Assembly: GCA_004347695.1 (NCBI GenBank)
Contig: SLTK01000007.1
Location: 722,823 to 786,822, forward strand
DNA from: Chloroflexota bacterium
GTDB lineage: Bacteria > Chloroflexota > Anaerolineae > Anaerolineales > Anaerolineaceae
Direction of reading: 5' to 3'
Length of the DNA stretch: 64,000 nt
Shown: in pieces, positions 42,494-50,527 of the stretch
How positions within the stretch are numbered: position 1 is the first letter of the stretch
How the letters are laid out: each line of letters begins with the position of its first letter
The notes under the pieces: generated by a model
What the model saw: the letters and a program-made list of their open reading frames with translations, nothing else
Databases searched by the model: none
What the model was told of the DNA's origin: nothing
Position numbers and translations under genes: made by a program

Positions 42494-43801
42494 TCACTCA
42501 CTCACCACTGGCGCTGATTGAACATTCAGGGGGCTGGCCGCCTTCCCGCCGGGGTTTTGCTCATCGATGGTAATGACCGATTTGATCAGGAAGCCCGACA
42601 GACCCATCAGCGCGCAAGCCAACCCGCCCACCAGATACCAGGCCTGAATCCCCAACCAGTCGGCCACCGGCGCCGCCACCAGCATTCCCAGGGGCGACAT
42701 CAAACCTGCCCCACTGATCACCAGCATGAAGATTCGACCCTGCATTTCCGGATCGACTTTGGTTTGCAGCATTGCAAAAAGCGGACCGTTCACCAGCGGA
42801 TTCATGAGGCCAATCATAGCCATGCCGGCCAGCGCCAGCCAGTAACCCTTTGGGCCGGCCAGGCCAATCACAAAAATTCCCGCGCCCATGCCGATCAGCC
42901 CCGACATAGAAGTGATGACCTTTCTTTTAAACCCGCCCCATACGCTCAACAACAGCCCGCCGACGATCACGCCAACACCCAGGCTGGATTCCAGCCAGCC
43001 CAGTTCTGCCGCTCCGGCTTTGAAGTGGCGTGTCACCAGCAGGGGTAGAAAGGAGAAAGCCGGATTGACCAGGAGATTGATCAGCATGGCCATTACCATG
43101 ACGGTCATCAAACCCGGCCAGCGGTTCACATACTTCAAACCGGCGCGAACATCCCGCCAGACGCTTTTTGGCGTAACCATTTCTCCACTATCGCTGCGCG
43201 CCGGCCGCGGGATGGCGATGAACAACAGCGGCAGAATGGCCATTGCAGCCGTGCCAATGTCGATGGCCAGCACCCAGTGAACAGGCAATACGGAAAGCAG
43301 CAGCGCGCCCAGCGGCGGCGCAGCAATGGTCAGCATGCCGTTGAGCGCCTGGTTGGCGCCCGACAGGCGTGACAGGTGCTCCTGCGGCACCATCAGCGAG
43401 GTCGAGGCCTGCATCGCAGGCCATTGGAAAGCCCCTCCCAAGGCGCGCAAAAACATTGCCGCGTAAATGTGCCAGACTTGTATAGTGCCGGTAAGGAAGA
43501 ACAACACCAGGGCCAGCGTGGTCAACGCCACCGATCCATCGGCAAAGATCATTACTTTGCGACGATCCCAGCGGTCCACCAAAGCGCCGGCAAATGGACC
43601 TAACAACACCTGCGGCAGCAACGCCACCAGCGTGGCGGTTGCCAGAACAGTCGTCGAGCCGGTCTGGACGGTTAAATGCCAGACCAGGGCAAATTGAACC
43701 AGGCTGCTGCCCAGCAGAGAAAAAGCCTGTCCCCCCCACAGCGGTGCAAAACGGCGCAGCCAGTGCTTTGCTTGCGGATCTATCGATGCGGTACTGTCCA
43801 T
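42494..43801 (-). CDS. MFS transporter (EntS/MFS_3-like)
   Basis: A 435-residue transporter with about 12 helices. The motif-A-like loop is GALVDRWDRRKVMIFAD, and LLGSSLVQFALVWHLTVQTGS at the start is typical of the MFS_3/EntS group of small-molecule exporters. AAGGGA lies six bases before ATG 43801. A longer reading to 43822 is possible but lacks a site. There is no regulator next to it; substrate unknown. Confidence 0.88.
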   Translation of the reverse strand: MDSTASIDPQAKHWLRRFAPLWGGQAFSLLGSSLVQFALVWHLTVQTGSTTVLATATLVALLPQVLLGPFAGALVDRWDRRKVMIFADGSVALTTLALVLFFLTGTIQVWHIYAAMFLRALGGAFQWPAMQASTSLMVPQEHLSRLSGANQALNGMLTIAAPPLGALLLSVLPVHWVLAIDIGTAAMAILPLLFIAIPRPARSDSGEMVTPKSVWRDVRAGLKYVNRWPGLMTVMVMAMLINLLVNPAFSFLPLLVTRHFKAGAAELGWLESSLGVGVIVGGLLLSVWGGFKRKVITSMSGLIGMGAGIFVIGLAGPKGYWLALAGMAMIGLMNPLVNGPLFAMLQTKVDPEMQGRIFMLVISGAGLMSPLGMLVAAPVADWLGIQAWYLVGGLACALMGLSGFLIKSVITIDEQNPGGKAASPLNVQSAPVVSE

Positions 43802-43903
43802 AAAAGTCCCTTCCGTAAACAACGGATTTAAGCAATATAAATACGCTCCGGAACGCTGATTAGTTCCGGCTCACATAAGCTTTCGATTACCAGACGTCAA
43901 GAA

Positions 43904-44323
43904 CTACTCGATAAAGACCTCGACGTGCTCGCCGTCTTCTTCGTCCAGGACATCCACGATCTGTCCCATCTCGCCAGATTGAATCCATTCCATCAGAGCG
44001 TTCGGATCAAGCCCCTCGATTTCCGGCGAAAACTTCATTCCCAGACGGATGCCGGACCCTACCAGGTTGAGCGGCAGGCGCACATTTACCCGCGTCTTAC
44101 CGGAATTGGTATCGGTTACGCGGACCCGCAGCCATTTCCCTCCGCCCATTGGTCCGGCGGCATATGGCGCTGGTGGTACAGGCGGTCCAAACGGCGCCCG
44201 CTGACTTCCTTTGGCACCGGCTGAAGTTTCCAGCGCTTCGAGCAGGCTGGCCGCTTCAGCAGCAGTGATTTTGCCTTCCTGCAAAAGATTTAATATTTTA
44301 AGGCGTTCTTGTCCATTGACCAT
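43904..44323 (-). CDS. SHOCT-like domain protein
   Basis: The 139-residue protein starts with a SHOCT-like helix pair (RLKILNLLQEGKITAAEAASLLEALE). A Pro/Gly-rich linker follows, then a C-terminal beta region (KWLRVRVTDTNSGKTRVNVRLPLNLV). The same layout is seen in proteins usually coded beside DUF2089 proteins, and here the DUF2089 gene lies 24 bases upstream on the same strand. The pair probably acts as a sensing or regulation unit; the activity is unknown. Confidence 0.82.
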   Translation of the reverse strand: MVNGQERLKILNLLQEGKITAAEAASLLEALETSAGAKGSQRAPFGPPVPPAPYAAGPMGGGKWLRVRVTDTNSGKTRVNVRLPLNLVGSGIRLGMKFSPEIEGLDPNALMEWIQSGEMGQIVDVLDEEDGEHVEVFIE

Positions 44324-44347
44324 GGCATGCTTACCTTCCACCGCCGC

Positions 44348-44755
44348 TTATTTCTCGACGGCTTCCTCCTTTTTGCCCAGGATGCGTTGTTGCGCTTCTT
44401 CTGAGGAGATGCGGCCTTCAGCCAGTTCGTCCAGGATCCGCATGCGATCTTCAGCGGTCAATCGGATGGGGGTTTCTTCGCGCCCGGGCTCAAAGCCCAA
44501 AGAGCGTAAGATCTCATTAAACCGGTTGCGTAAGGTTGGGTAGGAAAGGCTCAGCTCCTCTTCCATGCGGTTAAAACGCCCCTCGCAGCGGATAAAGGTC
44601 AGCAAAAATTGCATTTGTTCCGGAGAAAGCGAGGCAAACGGGTTGGTCTCCGGGTGAAAATGCCCCTCGATGGTGGTGTTGCAGTTCAGGCAAAATAACC
44701 GGGTGACCACCAGTTCGCTTTTGCACACCGGACATTGATTCAACATTTGATTCAT
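44348..44755 (-). CDS. DUF2089 zinc-ribbon protein
   Basis: A 135-residue protein. The zinc ribbon is CPVCKSELVVTRLFCLNCN, followed by the DUF2089 helices FASLSPEQMQFLLTFIRCEG and YPTLRNRFNEILRSLGF, which look like a helix-turn-helix. The C terminus (RMRILDELAEGRISSEEAQQ) repeats the SHOCT-like element of the next gene. It likely binds DNA and regulates an unknown target. A copy of the 119-bp element lies 33 bases upstream of its ATG, where its promoter would be. Confidence 0.87.
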   Translation of the reverse strand: MNQMLNQCPVCKSELVVTRLFCLNCNTTIEGHFHPETNPFASLSPEQMQFLLTFIRCEGRFNRMEEELSLSYPTLRNRFNEILRSLGFEPGREETPIRLTAEDRMRILDELAEGRISSEEAQQRILGKKEEAVEK

Positions 44756-44787
44756 ACCACCTCCACCATCGTATGATCTGCTCGTAG

Positions 44788-44906
44788 GGGGCTATCTCAA
44801 AAGCGGGCGGGCGTGGAAACCCGCCCCTACAGGTAGGGGATGGGTTCCACCCCATTCCGTATATGTGGTGGAATAAATGACAAATTTATTCTTTTGAGAC
44901 AGCCCC
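44788..44906 (+). repeat. 119-bp inverted-repeat element, copy 3
   Basis: It starts GGGGCTATCTCAAAAG and ends CTTTTGAGACAGCCCC. It has the same orientation as copy 1 and is directly upstream of the DUF2089 gene. Confidence 0.85.
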
Positions 44907-45034
44907 AATTTTTACCCAGGCATCGCCTAATCTTTGTATTCAAAAATTATTCTAGCACTGTATTCAATTTTGTCAATAGATTTATTAATTATATTCAGTT
45001 ATGGTTTTATATTCTTTACTATTATTTCAATATA

Positions 45035-45415
45035 TTAAAGTAAAGGAGTATGCGGCAACCGTTCGCCGAACAAAACCCAGCTTCCCTTGCGGTCGCCGGC
45101 ATCCGCCGGGGCGCGGTCGAAGTAGATTTCGAAGATACGCCCGTCTTCGGTGCGTACGCGGAAGAAAAATCGCCCCACACCCCAGGAGCCAATCCGTTCA
45201 GCGCGCGACAGGTGCGGCGGAATCATGTTGCGCCCCATGCGTCCCCGGCGGCGAAAATCCTTCCATTCGGCCAGCAGTTCGACAATCCGGAAAATCTGCG
45301 ACTGCCAGATGAATCCCTGCGGGCACGGCGGTGATTTTTCCAGCAGCGGCGGAGAATCGAATTGCGCTTCGATCGGCTCGTCGATGAAACGCATGGTCGG
45401 CTCGGGAATGGGCAT
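45035..45415 (-). CDS. DUF6504-like small protein
   Basis: A protein of up to 126 residues. FIDEPIEAQFDSPPLLEKSPP, PQGFIWQSQIFRIVELLAEW and WGVGRFFFRVRTEDGRIFEI resemble the small DUF6504-type proteins seen in Chloroflexota and actinobacteria. The true start could be ATG 45394 instead of 45415. No known function. Upstream (44907-45034) is an AT-rich stretch with nothing I can name. Confidence 0.65.
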   Translation of the reverse strand: MPIPEPTMRFIDEPIEAQFDSPPLLEKSPPCPQGFIWQSQIFRIVELLAEWKDFRRRGRMGRNMIPPHLSRAERIGSWGVGRFFFRVRTEDGRIFEIYFDRAPADAGDRKGSWVLFGERLPHTPLL

Positions 45416-45621
45416 CCTATTCGTCCTCTGCCCTTGATTATAAATTGGAACACGGATATTTTAGAATCCGGCAGTCATGCCAGAAGATGTGCCCGAATCG
45501 CAAGATTAACGTCTTGTAAAGGATTCCAAGAGTCATTTTTACGCCAATTGGCTTATGATATACTCAAAATACGGGTAAGATCGGCTTAAATTGAGCGGCT
45601 TTGGATCGGTCGGAGGGAAAC

Positions 45622-46113
45622 ATGAAAATTTTGCTGCTGATGCGCCATGCGAAATCAAGCTTCGAAGACAACCAGGCATCAGATTTTGAGCGCGGGCTGA
45701 ACAAACGGGGAGAAAAAGATGCGCCGCGCATGGGCAAGTTGCTAAAAGAAAAGGACCTCGTCCCCGATTTGATTCTCTCTTCCAAGGCTGTCCGAACCAG
45801 CAAAACGGCAGAAATCGTGGCTGAAAAAGCCGGTTATAAAAAAGAGATCAATTATGTCGAGGGTTTCTATCTCGGCGAACCCGAAGTTTATCTCGAAGCG
45901 CTCCGCAACCTCGACGATAAGGGCCTGGATACGGTAATGGTGGTTGGCCACAACCCGGGCCTTGAAACCTTGTTACAAGTTCTTACCGACCATGTCGAAT
46001 CACTGCCAACCGCCGCGATCGCTTATCTGGAACTGCCCATTCGTTCCTGGAAAGCCTTATCCAACGATATTGTGGCCAATTTGAAAAAATTGTGGCGTCC
46101 GCGCGATTTGTGA
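45622..46113 (+). CDS. sixA: SixA-type histidine phosphatase
   Basis: A 163-residue histidine-phosphatase fold protein. The catalytic RHG is present as LMRHAKSS; the second histidine is in VVGHNPGLETL. SixA is a phosphohistidine phosphatase acting on histidine-containing phosphotransfer domains. Short size and RHAKS form fit SixA, though PTS or HPt targets are not seen nearby. ATG 45622 has GGAGG upstream. The 119-bp element copy 4 follows 25 bases after the stop. Confidence 0.87.
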   Translation: MKILLLMRHAKSSFEDNQASDFERGLNKRGEKDAPRMGKLLKEKDLVPDLILSSKAVRTSKTAEIVAEKAGYKKEINYVEGFYLGEPEVYLEALRNLDDKGLDTVMVVGHNPGLETLLQVLTDHVESLPTAAIAYLELPIRSWKALSNDIVANLKKLWRPRDL

Positions 46114-46138
46114 GGCCCTGACCTGTATAGCTCCTGGT

Positions 46139-46257
46139 GGGGCTGTCTCAAAAGAATAAATTTGTCATTTATTTCACCACATATACGGGATGGGGTGGAA
46201 CCCATCCCCTACCTGTAGGGGCGGGTTTCCACGCCCGCCCGCTTTTGAGACAGCCCC
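46139..46257 (-). repeat. 119-bp inverted-repeat element, copy 4 (reverse)
   Basis: Complete 119 bases in reverse orientation relative to copy 1, with both 16-base ends intact. It lies 32 bases before the pheST promoter. Confidence 0.85.
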
Positions 46258-46288
46258 ATTTATTTACTGACCGCCCCTAATTCAGGCC

Positions 46289-46316
46289 TTGACATTCGTT
46301 CCCATTCATAGATAAT
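46289..46316 (+). promoter_or_regulatory. Promoter of the pheST T-box operon
   Basis: TTGACA (46289-46294) and GATAAT (46311-46316) are 16 bases apart. A start near 46323 would begin the T-box leader. Confidence 0.7.
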
Positions 46317-46322
46317 AGAAGC

Positions 46323-46604
46323 ATCTACATCTGGAAAGGCAGTGACGGAGGAAAGTAATCCGGTGGACTCCGCCAGGGATGCCGGGGCAATGACTGAAAC
46401 CCCGACTCGCAGAAAACCGGCCGAAGTTCCCTCCTGAGCCGCTCAGGTGAACGCCCGCAAAGGGCCATTAGTCTGAGCCGCAGCGCCAGCGTTATGAGGC
46501 GGACCAATCGCCAATCACGGCTGTTGGGTCAAGCGGACCGCGTTCGCGGTCAATCTGGGTGGTACCGCGGGTAAAAATCCCCGTCCCAATTTGGGACGGG
46601 CTAT
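46323..46604 (+). promoter_or_regulatory. T-box leader riboswitch (tRNA-Phe)
   Basis: Stem I pairs GGAGG (46347-46351) with CCTCC (46430-46434), and CCGG-type pairing closes the other side. The loop between holds AGTA (46354-46357) on one side and GAAGTTC on the other. The TTC triplet at 46427-46429 is the specifier and encodes Phe, matching the genes downstream. GACCGCG TT CGCGGTC (46535-46550) is an extra hairpin. TGGGTGGTACCGCGG (46556-46570) is the T-box. It overlaps the antiterminator and precedes the terminator hairpin CCCGTCCC/GGGACGGG (46580-46600). Uncharged tRNA-Phe should open pheS expression. Confidence 0.93.
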
Positions 46605-46621
46605 TTGTTTATGGAGGCTGT

Positions 46622-47665
46622 ATGGGTGAAGATGAGAATATCCTTGAAGAATTGGATGACATCCAAAAAGACGGACTGGAAACGCTGGCGTCCGTCCAGG
46701 ATGAGGCCGGGGTGCAGGCCTGGCGCACCGCACATCTCGGTCGCAGCGCCCCGGTGATGCTGGCTTTTACCCGCCTGGGGCAAATCAGCAAGGAAATGCG
46801 CCCGGCGGTCGGGCAAAAAGCCAACCAGGTCAAACTGGCGTTGGAAGCCGCCCTGGAAGCGCGCGCCGAAGAGGTCAAGATCGCTTCGCTGCGCCAAAAG
46901 CTGGACACCGAACGGCTGGATATTACTTTACCCGGACGGCGCCCAACCCTGGGACGGCTGCACCCGGCGGCACAGGCGCTTTCCGAAATCATCCATATCT
47001 TCGAGGAGATGGGGTTCCAGGAATACCGCTCGCCAGAAGTGGAAACCGATGAACTCAATTTTGAACTGCTCAACATCCCGGCGTACCATCCGGCGCGCGA
47101 CATGTGGGACACTTTCCACACCACCGTTCCCGGTACCATCCTGCGCACCCACACCTCACCCGGTCAGATCCGCGCCATGCGCGAAATGTGCCCCAAGCCA
47201 ATCCGCGTGATTCTGCCGGGCATGGTTTATCGTTACGAGCAGACCAATGCCAGCCACGAGATGCAGTTCAATCAGGTGGAACTGCTGGCAGTCGGCAAAA
47301 ACATTACGCTCGGCGACCTGAAAGGTACCATCGAAGGGTTTGCCCGGCGCATGTTTGGCGAATCCGTACGCGTGCGCATGCGCCCATCCTACTTCCCCTT
47401 CACCGAACCCAGCGCCGATATTGTGATGGAATGCTTCGTTTGCGGCAGCAAAGGCTGCCCGGTGTGCAAATACAGCGGCTGGTTGGAAATTGCCGGCTGC
47501 GGCATGCTGCATCCGGTGGTGCTGCGAAATGGCGGGTATGACCCGGCCGTGTATTCCGGATTCGCCGCCGGTCTTGGCCCCGAGCGCATTGCGCTGCTCA
47601 AATATCAAGTCGATGATATCCGCAACTTCTGGCAAAATGACATTCGCTTCCTGGAGCAGTTTTAA
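46622..47665 (+). CDS. pheS: Phenylalanyl-tRNA synthetase alpha subunit
   Basis: The 347-residue class II synthetase alpha subunit has motif 2 (RYEQTNASHEMQFNQVE) and motif 3 (FAAGLGPERIALLKY), plus a GSKGCPVC...GWLEIAGCGM segment. It pairs with PheT as an alpha2beta2 enzyme charging tRNA-Phe. ATG 46622 has GGAGG four bases upstream; the longer reading to 46559 overlaps the terminator hairpin. It is controlled by the T-box leader. Confidence 0.96.
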   Translation: MGEDENILEELDDIQKDGLETLASVQDEAGVQAWRTAHLGRSAPVMLAFTRLGQISKEMRPAVGQKANQVKLALEAALEARAEEVKIASLRQKLDTERLDITLPGRRPTLGRLHPAAQALSEIIHIFEEMGFQEYRSPEVETDELNFELLNIPAYHPARDMWDTFHTTVPGTILRTHTSPGQIRAMREMCPKPIRVILPGMVYRYEQTNASHEMQFNQVELLAVGKNITLGDLKGTIEGFARRMFGESVRVRMRPSYFPFTEPSADIVMECFVCGSKGCPVCKYSGWLEIAGCGMLHPVVLRNGGYDPAVYSGFAAGLGPERIALLKYQVDDIRNFWQNDIRFLEQF

Positions 47666-50212
47666 ATGAAAGTACCTCTTTCCTGGCTTAAAGAATATGT
47701 CGATATCGATCTCTCGCTGATCGAGCTGGCGGATGTTTTAACCATGGCCGGCCTCGAGGTGGAGGACGTGCTGCTGGTTGGTTTGCCCAATCCTTATGAG
47801 CAGGCTGGCGCGCCGCAACGCCGCGAAGTGAGTATTCACGGGCTTTCATGGGACCCGGAAAAAATTGTGGTGGCGCAGATCGACGAGGTCATGCCGCACC
47901 CCAATGCTGACCGTCTGGTACTGTGCCGCCTGAACGACGGCGTGAGCGAACTGGTGGTCCTGACCGGCGCACCCAATCTGTTCGAGTACAAGGGCAGCGG
48001 ACCGCTGGCCAGGCCACTCAAAGTGGCCTATGCTCGGGAAGGTGCGCGCCTGTACGACGGCCACCAGCCCGGCCAGATGCTCACCACCCTCAAGCGCACC
48101 AAAATCCGCGGGGTCGATTCATTTTCGATGGTCTGCTCCGAAAAAGAGCTTGGCATTTCCGAGGAACATGAGGGCATCATTATTCTGGATGACGACGCCC
48201 CGACCGGCAGACCATTGGTGGAGTACATGGGTGACGCCGTGCTGGAAGTCAACATCCTGCCGAATATGAGCCGCAATGCCAGCATGACAGGTATTGCCCG
48301 CGAGCTGGCAGCCCTGACCCAAAAGGCGCTGCGCAAGCCGCAGGTGAATCTGCCGGCCAATGGCCCTTCGATCGCCGGTAAAGTCAGCATCCAGATCACC
48401 GACCCGCAGTTGAATGCACGCTTTGTGCTGGGTATGCTGGAAGGCGCCGAACAGCGCCCCAGCCCGTACCGGGCGCAATTGCGCCTGCGCCTGGCCGGCA
48501 TGCGGCCGATCAATGCGGTGGTGGACGCCACGAATTATGTCATGCTGGAGATCGGCCAACCGCTGCACGCTTTTGACTATGATGTATTGGTCAAACGCGC
48601 AGGCGGCAAAGCGCCCACCATCATCACACGCGCAGCTCACCCGGGTGAGAAATTGACCACATTGGACGGCGTTGAGCGTAGCCTGGATGACTTTACCGTA
48701 CTGGTGTGCGATACCGCCGGGGCGCTGTCGCTGGCGGGCGTTATGGGCGGCCAGGAATCGGAAATCACCCCGGGCACGCGGAACATCCTGCTGGAAGGCG
48801 CAACCTGGAATTTCGTCAACACCCGCCGCACCAACTCTTCACAAAAATTGAGTTCCGAAGCCGGTTACCGCTTCTCGCGCGGGGTGCATCCGGCATTGTC
48901 CTCGGAAGGCGTCAAGCTGTGCCTGCAGCGCATGGCGGAATGGAGCGGCGGAGTGATTTACTCCGACCTGGTGGACGAATACCCGCTGCCGGCCGCAGAC
49001 CCCGAAGCCGAAATCTCGACCGGGGATGTGAAGCGTCTGCTCGGCATCGAGCTGACTGCGGCTGAAATTGCCGCGCTGTTGAGCCGTCTGGAATTCGCCT
49101 GCCGCGTCGAAGGTAATTCGGTTTTCGCAAAAACCCCACCGCATCGCCAGGATATTGGCACGGGCGTTATTGGCCGCGCCGACCTGGCGGAAGAGGTGGC
49201 CCGCATCTATGGTTACGACCGCATACCGGCCACCTATATGGCTGAAGAACTGCCGGAAGCGCGTGTTCGCCGCCCCATTCAGGTCGAGAAGCTGGTGCGC
49301 CAGTCGTTGGCGCGCCTGGGATTGCAGGAGGTGATCAACTACCGCCTGACCGCGCCGGAACGCGAGGCGCGCCTGGCTGCGGCCCAACCTGAAGCATCCC
49401 TGCCGACTTACATCACGCTCAAGAACCCGCTTTCTCCTGAACGCAGCGTCATGCGGCGCAGTTTGCTGGCTGCCATTCTGGATACCCTCGAGAAAAATGC
49501 CCGCCTGCGCGACCGGCTGGCTCTGTTCGAGGTCGGCCCGGTCTTTCTGCCAGTAGAAGGACAGGCGTTGCCCGATGAAGCGCCCCGGCTGGCAATGGCG
49601 ATGACCGGCCAGCGCGGAACGCCTGCCTGGGACAGCCCCGATTCCGCCCAGTTGGATTTCTATGACCTCAAAGGCGTAATCGAGGGTTTGCTGGAAAGCC
49701 TGCATGTCGGGAATGCGCAGTATTCACACACAGACAACCCGGCATTCCATCCCGGCAAGAGCGCTCAAGTGACGGTCAACGGCAGCGTGCTGGGCGTGTT
49801 TGGTGAACTGCACCCGCAGGTCAAAGCCCGCTACGACTTCCTTGCGCCGGCCGTGGTAGCCGCCGAATTCGATCTGGCTGCCCTGATCGATGCCTCTGCC
49901 AGCCGTTATGAGATCCAACCCGTGCCGGTTTTCCCGCCGGTGCTGGAAGATCTGGCATTGATCGTCGACGAGAGCGTATTGGCGGCGGATGTGGAAGCGG
50001 CCATTCGCCAGGGCGGCGGTAAGCTTTTGACCGGTGTGCGCCTGTTCGATATTTTCCGCGGCGAGCAAATTGGCGCCGGGAAGAAGAGCCTGGCTTATGC
50101 GCTCTCTTATCAGGCGTCTGACCACACCCTCAGTCCGGGCGAGGCCAACCAGATCCGGCAGCGGATCCTGCGCAGGGTGGAACAATTGGTCGGAGCCCAG
50201 TTGCGCAGTTGA
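47666..50212 (+). CDS. pheT: Phenylalanyl-tRNA synthetase beta subunit
   Basis: The 848-residue beta subunit starts directly after the pheS stop. It has a tRNA-binding EMAP-type domain near residues 65-190 (VAQIDEVMPHPNADRLVLC), the B3/B4 editing region (about 215-400), B5 and the class II-like core, and a C-terminal ferredoxin-like anticodon-binding domain (VFPPVLEDLALIVDE onward). The length is typical. A strong hairpin (50259-50294) lies after the stop. Confidence 0.96.
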   Translation: MKVPLSWLKEYVDIDLSLIELADVLTMAGLEVEDVLLVGLPNPYEQAGAPQRREVSIHGLSWDPEKIVVAQIDEVMPHPNADRLVLCRLNDGVSELVVLTGAPNLFEYKGSGPLARPLKVAYAREGARLYDGHQPGQMLTTLKRTKIRGVDSFSMVCSEKELGISEEHEGIIILDDDAPTGRPLVEYMGDAVLEVNILPNMSRNASMTGIARELAALTQKALRKPQVNLPANGPSIAGKVSIQITDPQLNARFVLGMLEGAEQRPSPYRAQLRLRLAGMRPINAVVDATNYVMLEIGQPLHAFDYDVLVKRAGGKAPTIITRAAHPGEKLTTLDGVERSLDDFTVLVCDTAGALSLAGVMGGQESEITPGTRNILLEGATWNFVNTRRTNSSQKLSSEAGYRFSRGVHPALSSEGVKLCLQRMAEWSGGVIYSDLVDEYPLPAADPEAEISTGDVKRLLGIELTAAEIAALLSRLEFACRVEGNSVFAKTPPHRQDIGTGVIGRADLAEEVARIYGYDRIPATYMAEELPEARVRRPIQVEKLVRQSLARLGLQEVINYRLTAPEREARLAAAQPEASLPTYITLKNPLSPERSVMRRSLLAAILDTLEKNARLRDRLALFEVGPVFLPVEGQALPDEAPRLAMAMTGQRGTPAWDSPDSAQLDFYDLKGVIEGLLESLHVGNAQYSHTDNPAFHPGKSAQVTVNGSVLGVFGELHPQVKARYDFLAPAVVAAEFDLAALIDASASRYEIQPVPVFPPVLEDLALIVDESVLAADVEAAIRQGGGKLLTGVRLFDIFRGEQIGAGKKSLAYALSYQASDHTLSPGEANQIRQRILRRVEQLVGAQLRS

Positions 50213-50258
50213 TCTGCGTGCGGTGCACCATACCTCAAAATTAAACTGACTAAATTCA

Positions 50259-50294
50259 GAGGTACGGGGAGTCTCGGATGACTCCCCGTACCTC
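50259..50294 (+). terminator. Terminator hairpin after pheT
   Basis: GAGGTACGGGGAGTC (50259-50273) pairs perfectly with GACTCCCCGTACCTC (50280-50294) across a six-base loop, with TTGC after. The T run is short. Confidence 0.7.
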
Positions 50295-50445
50295 TTGCAT
50301 TCCGTCATTTCCATTTCACCAGTGCTGGCTCGGGGTCACCCTTCGACAGGCTCAAGGTGCAGCCAGGCAAGCGAGGTATGGGCGCGTGCTGCAAGCGGCT
50401 GTGCGATCCATAGAGAATTCAAAAAGTTTGAAAACTCGTTCCAAT

Positions 50446-50473
50446 TGACTTAATCCTTTCAGGCTATATACTT
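50446..50473 (+). promoter_or_regulatory. Promoter of the beta-helix gene
   Basis: TTGACT (50446-50451) and TATACT (50468-50473), 16 bases apart, lie 55 bases before the ATG at 50528. Confidence 0.6.
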
Positions 50474-50527
50474 TATTAAGGAGTAAGTTCGATTTCGGTT
50501 AGGATTTCCAAAAATTAAGGGGTCAAA

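Larger units (their letters stand above)
50213..50527. other. Spacer after pheT
   Basis: The 315-base gap holds a terminator hairpin (50259-50294) and, near its end, the promoter for the beta-helix gene. A CCCTTCGACAGGCTCAAGG phrase (about 50340-50358) is a common short intergenic sequence in many bacteria. Confidence 0.6.

Noticed and set aside
48839-49705. 288-codon minus-strand frame opposite pheT
   Set aside because: Antisense mirror of the conserved synthetase, with no motif.
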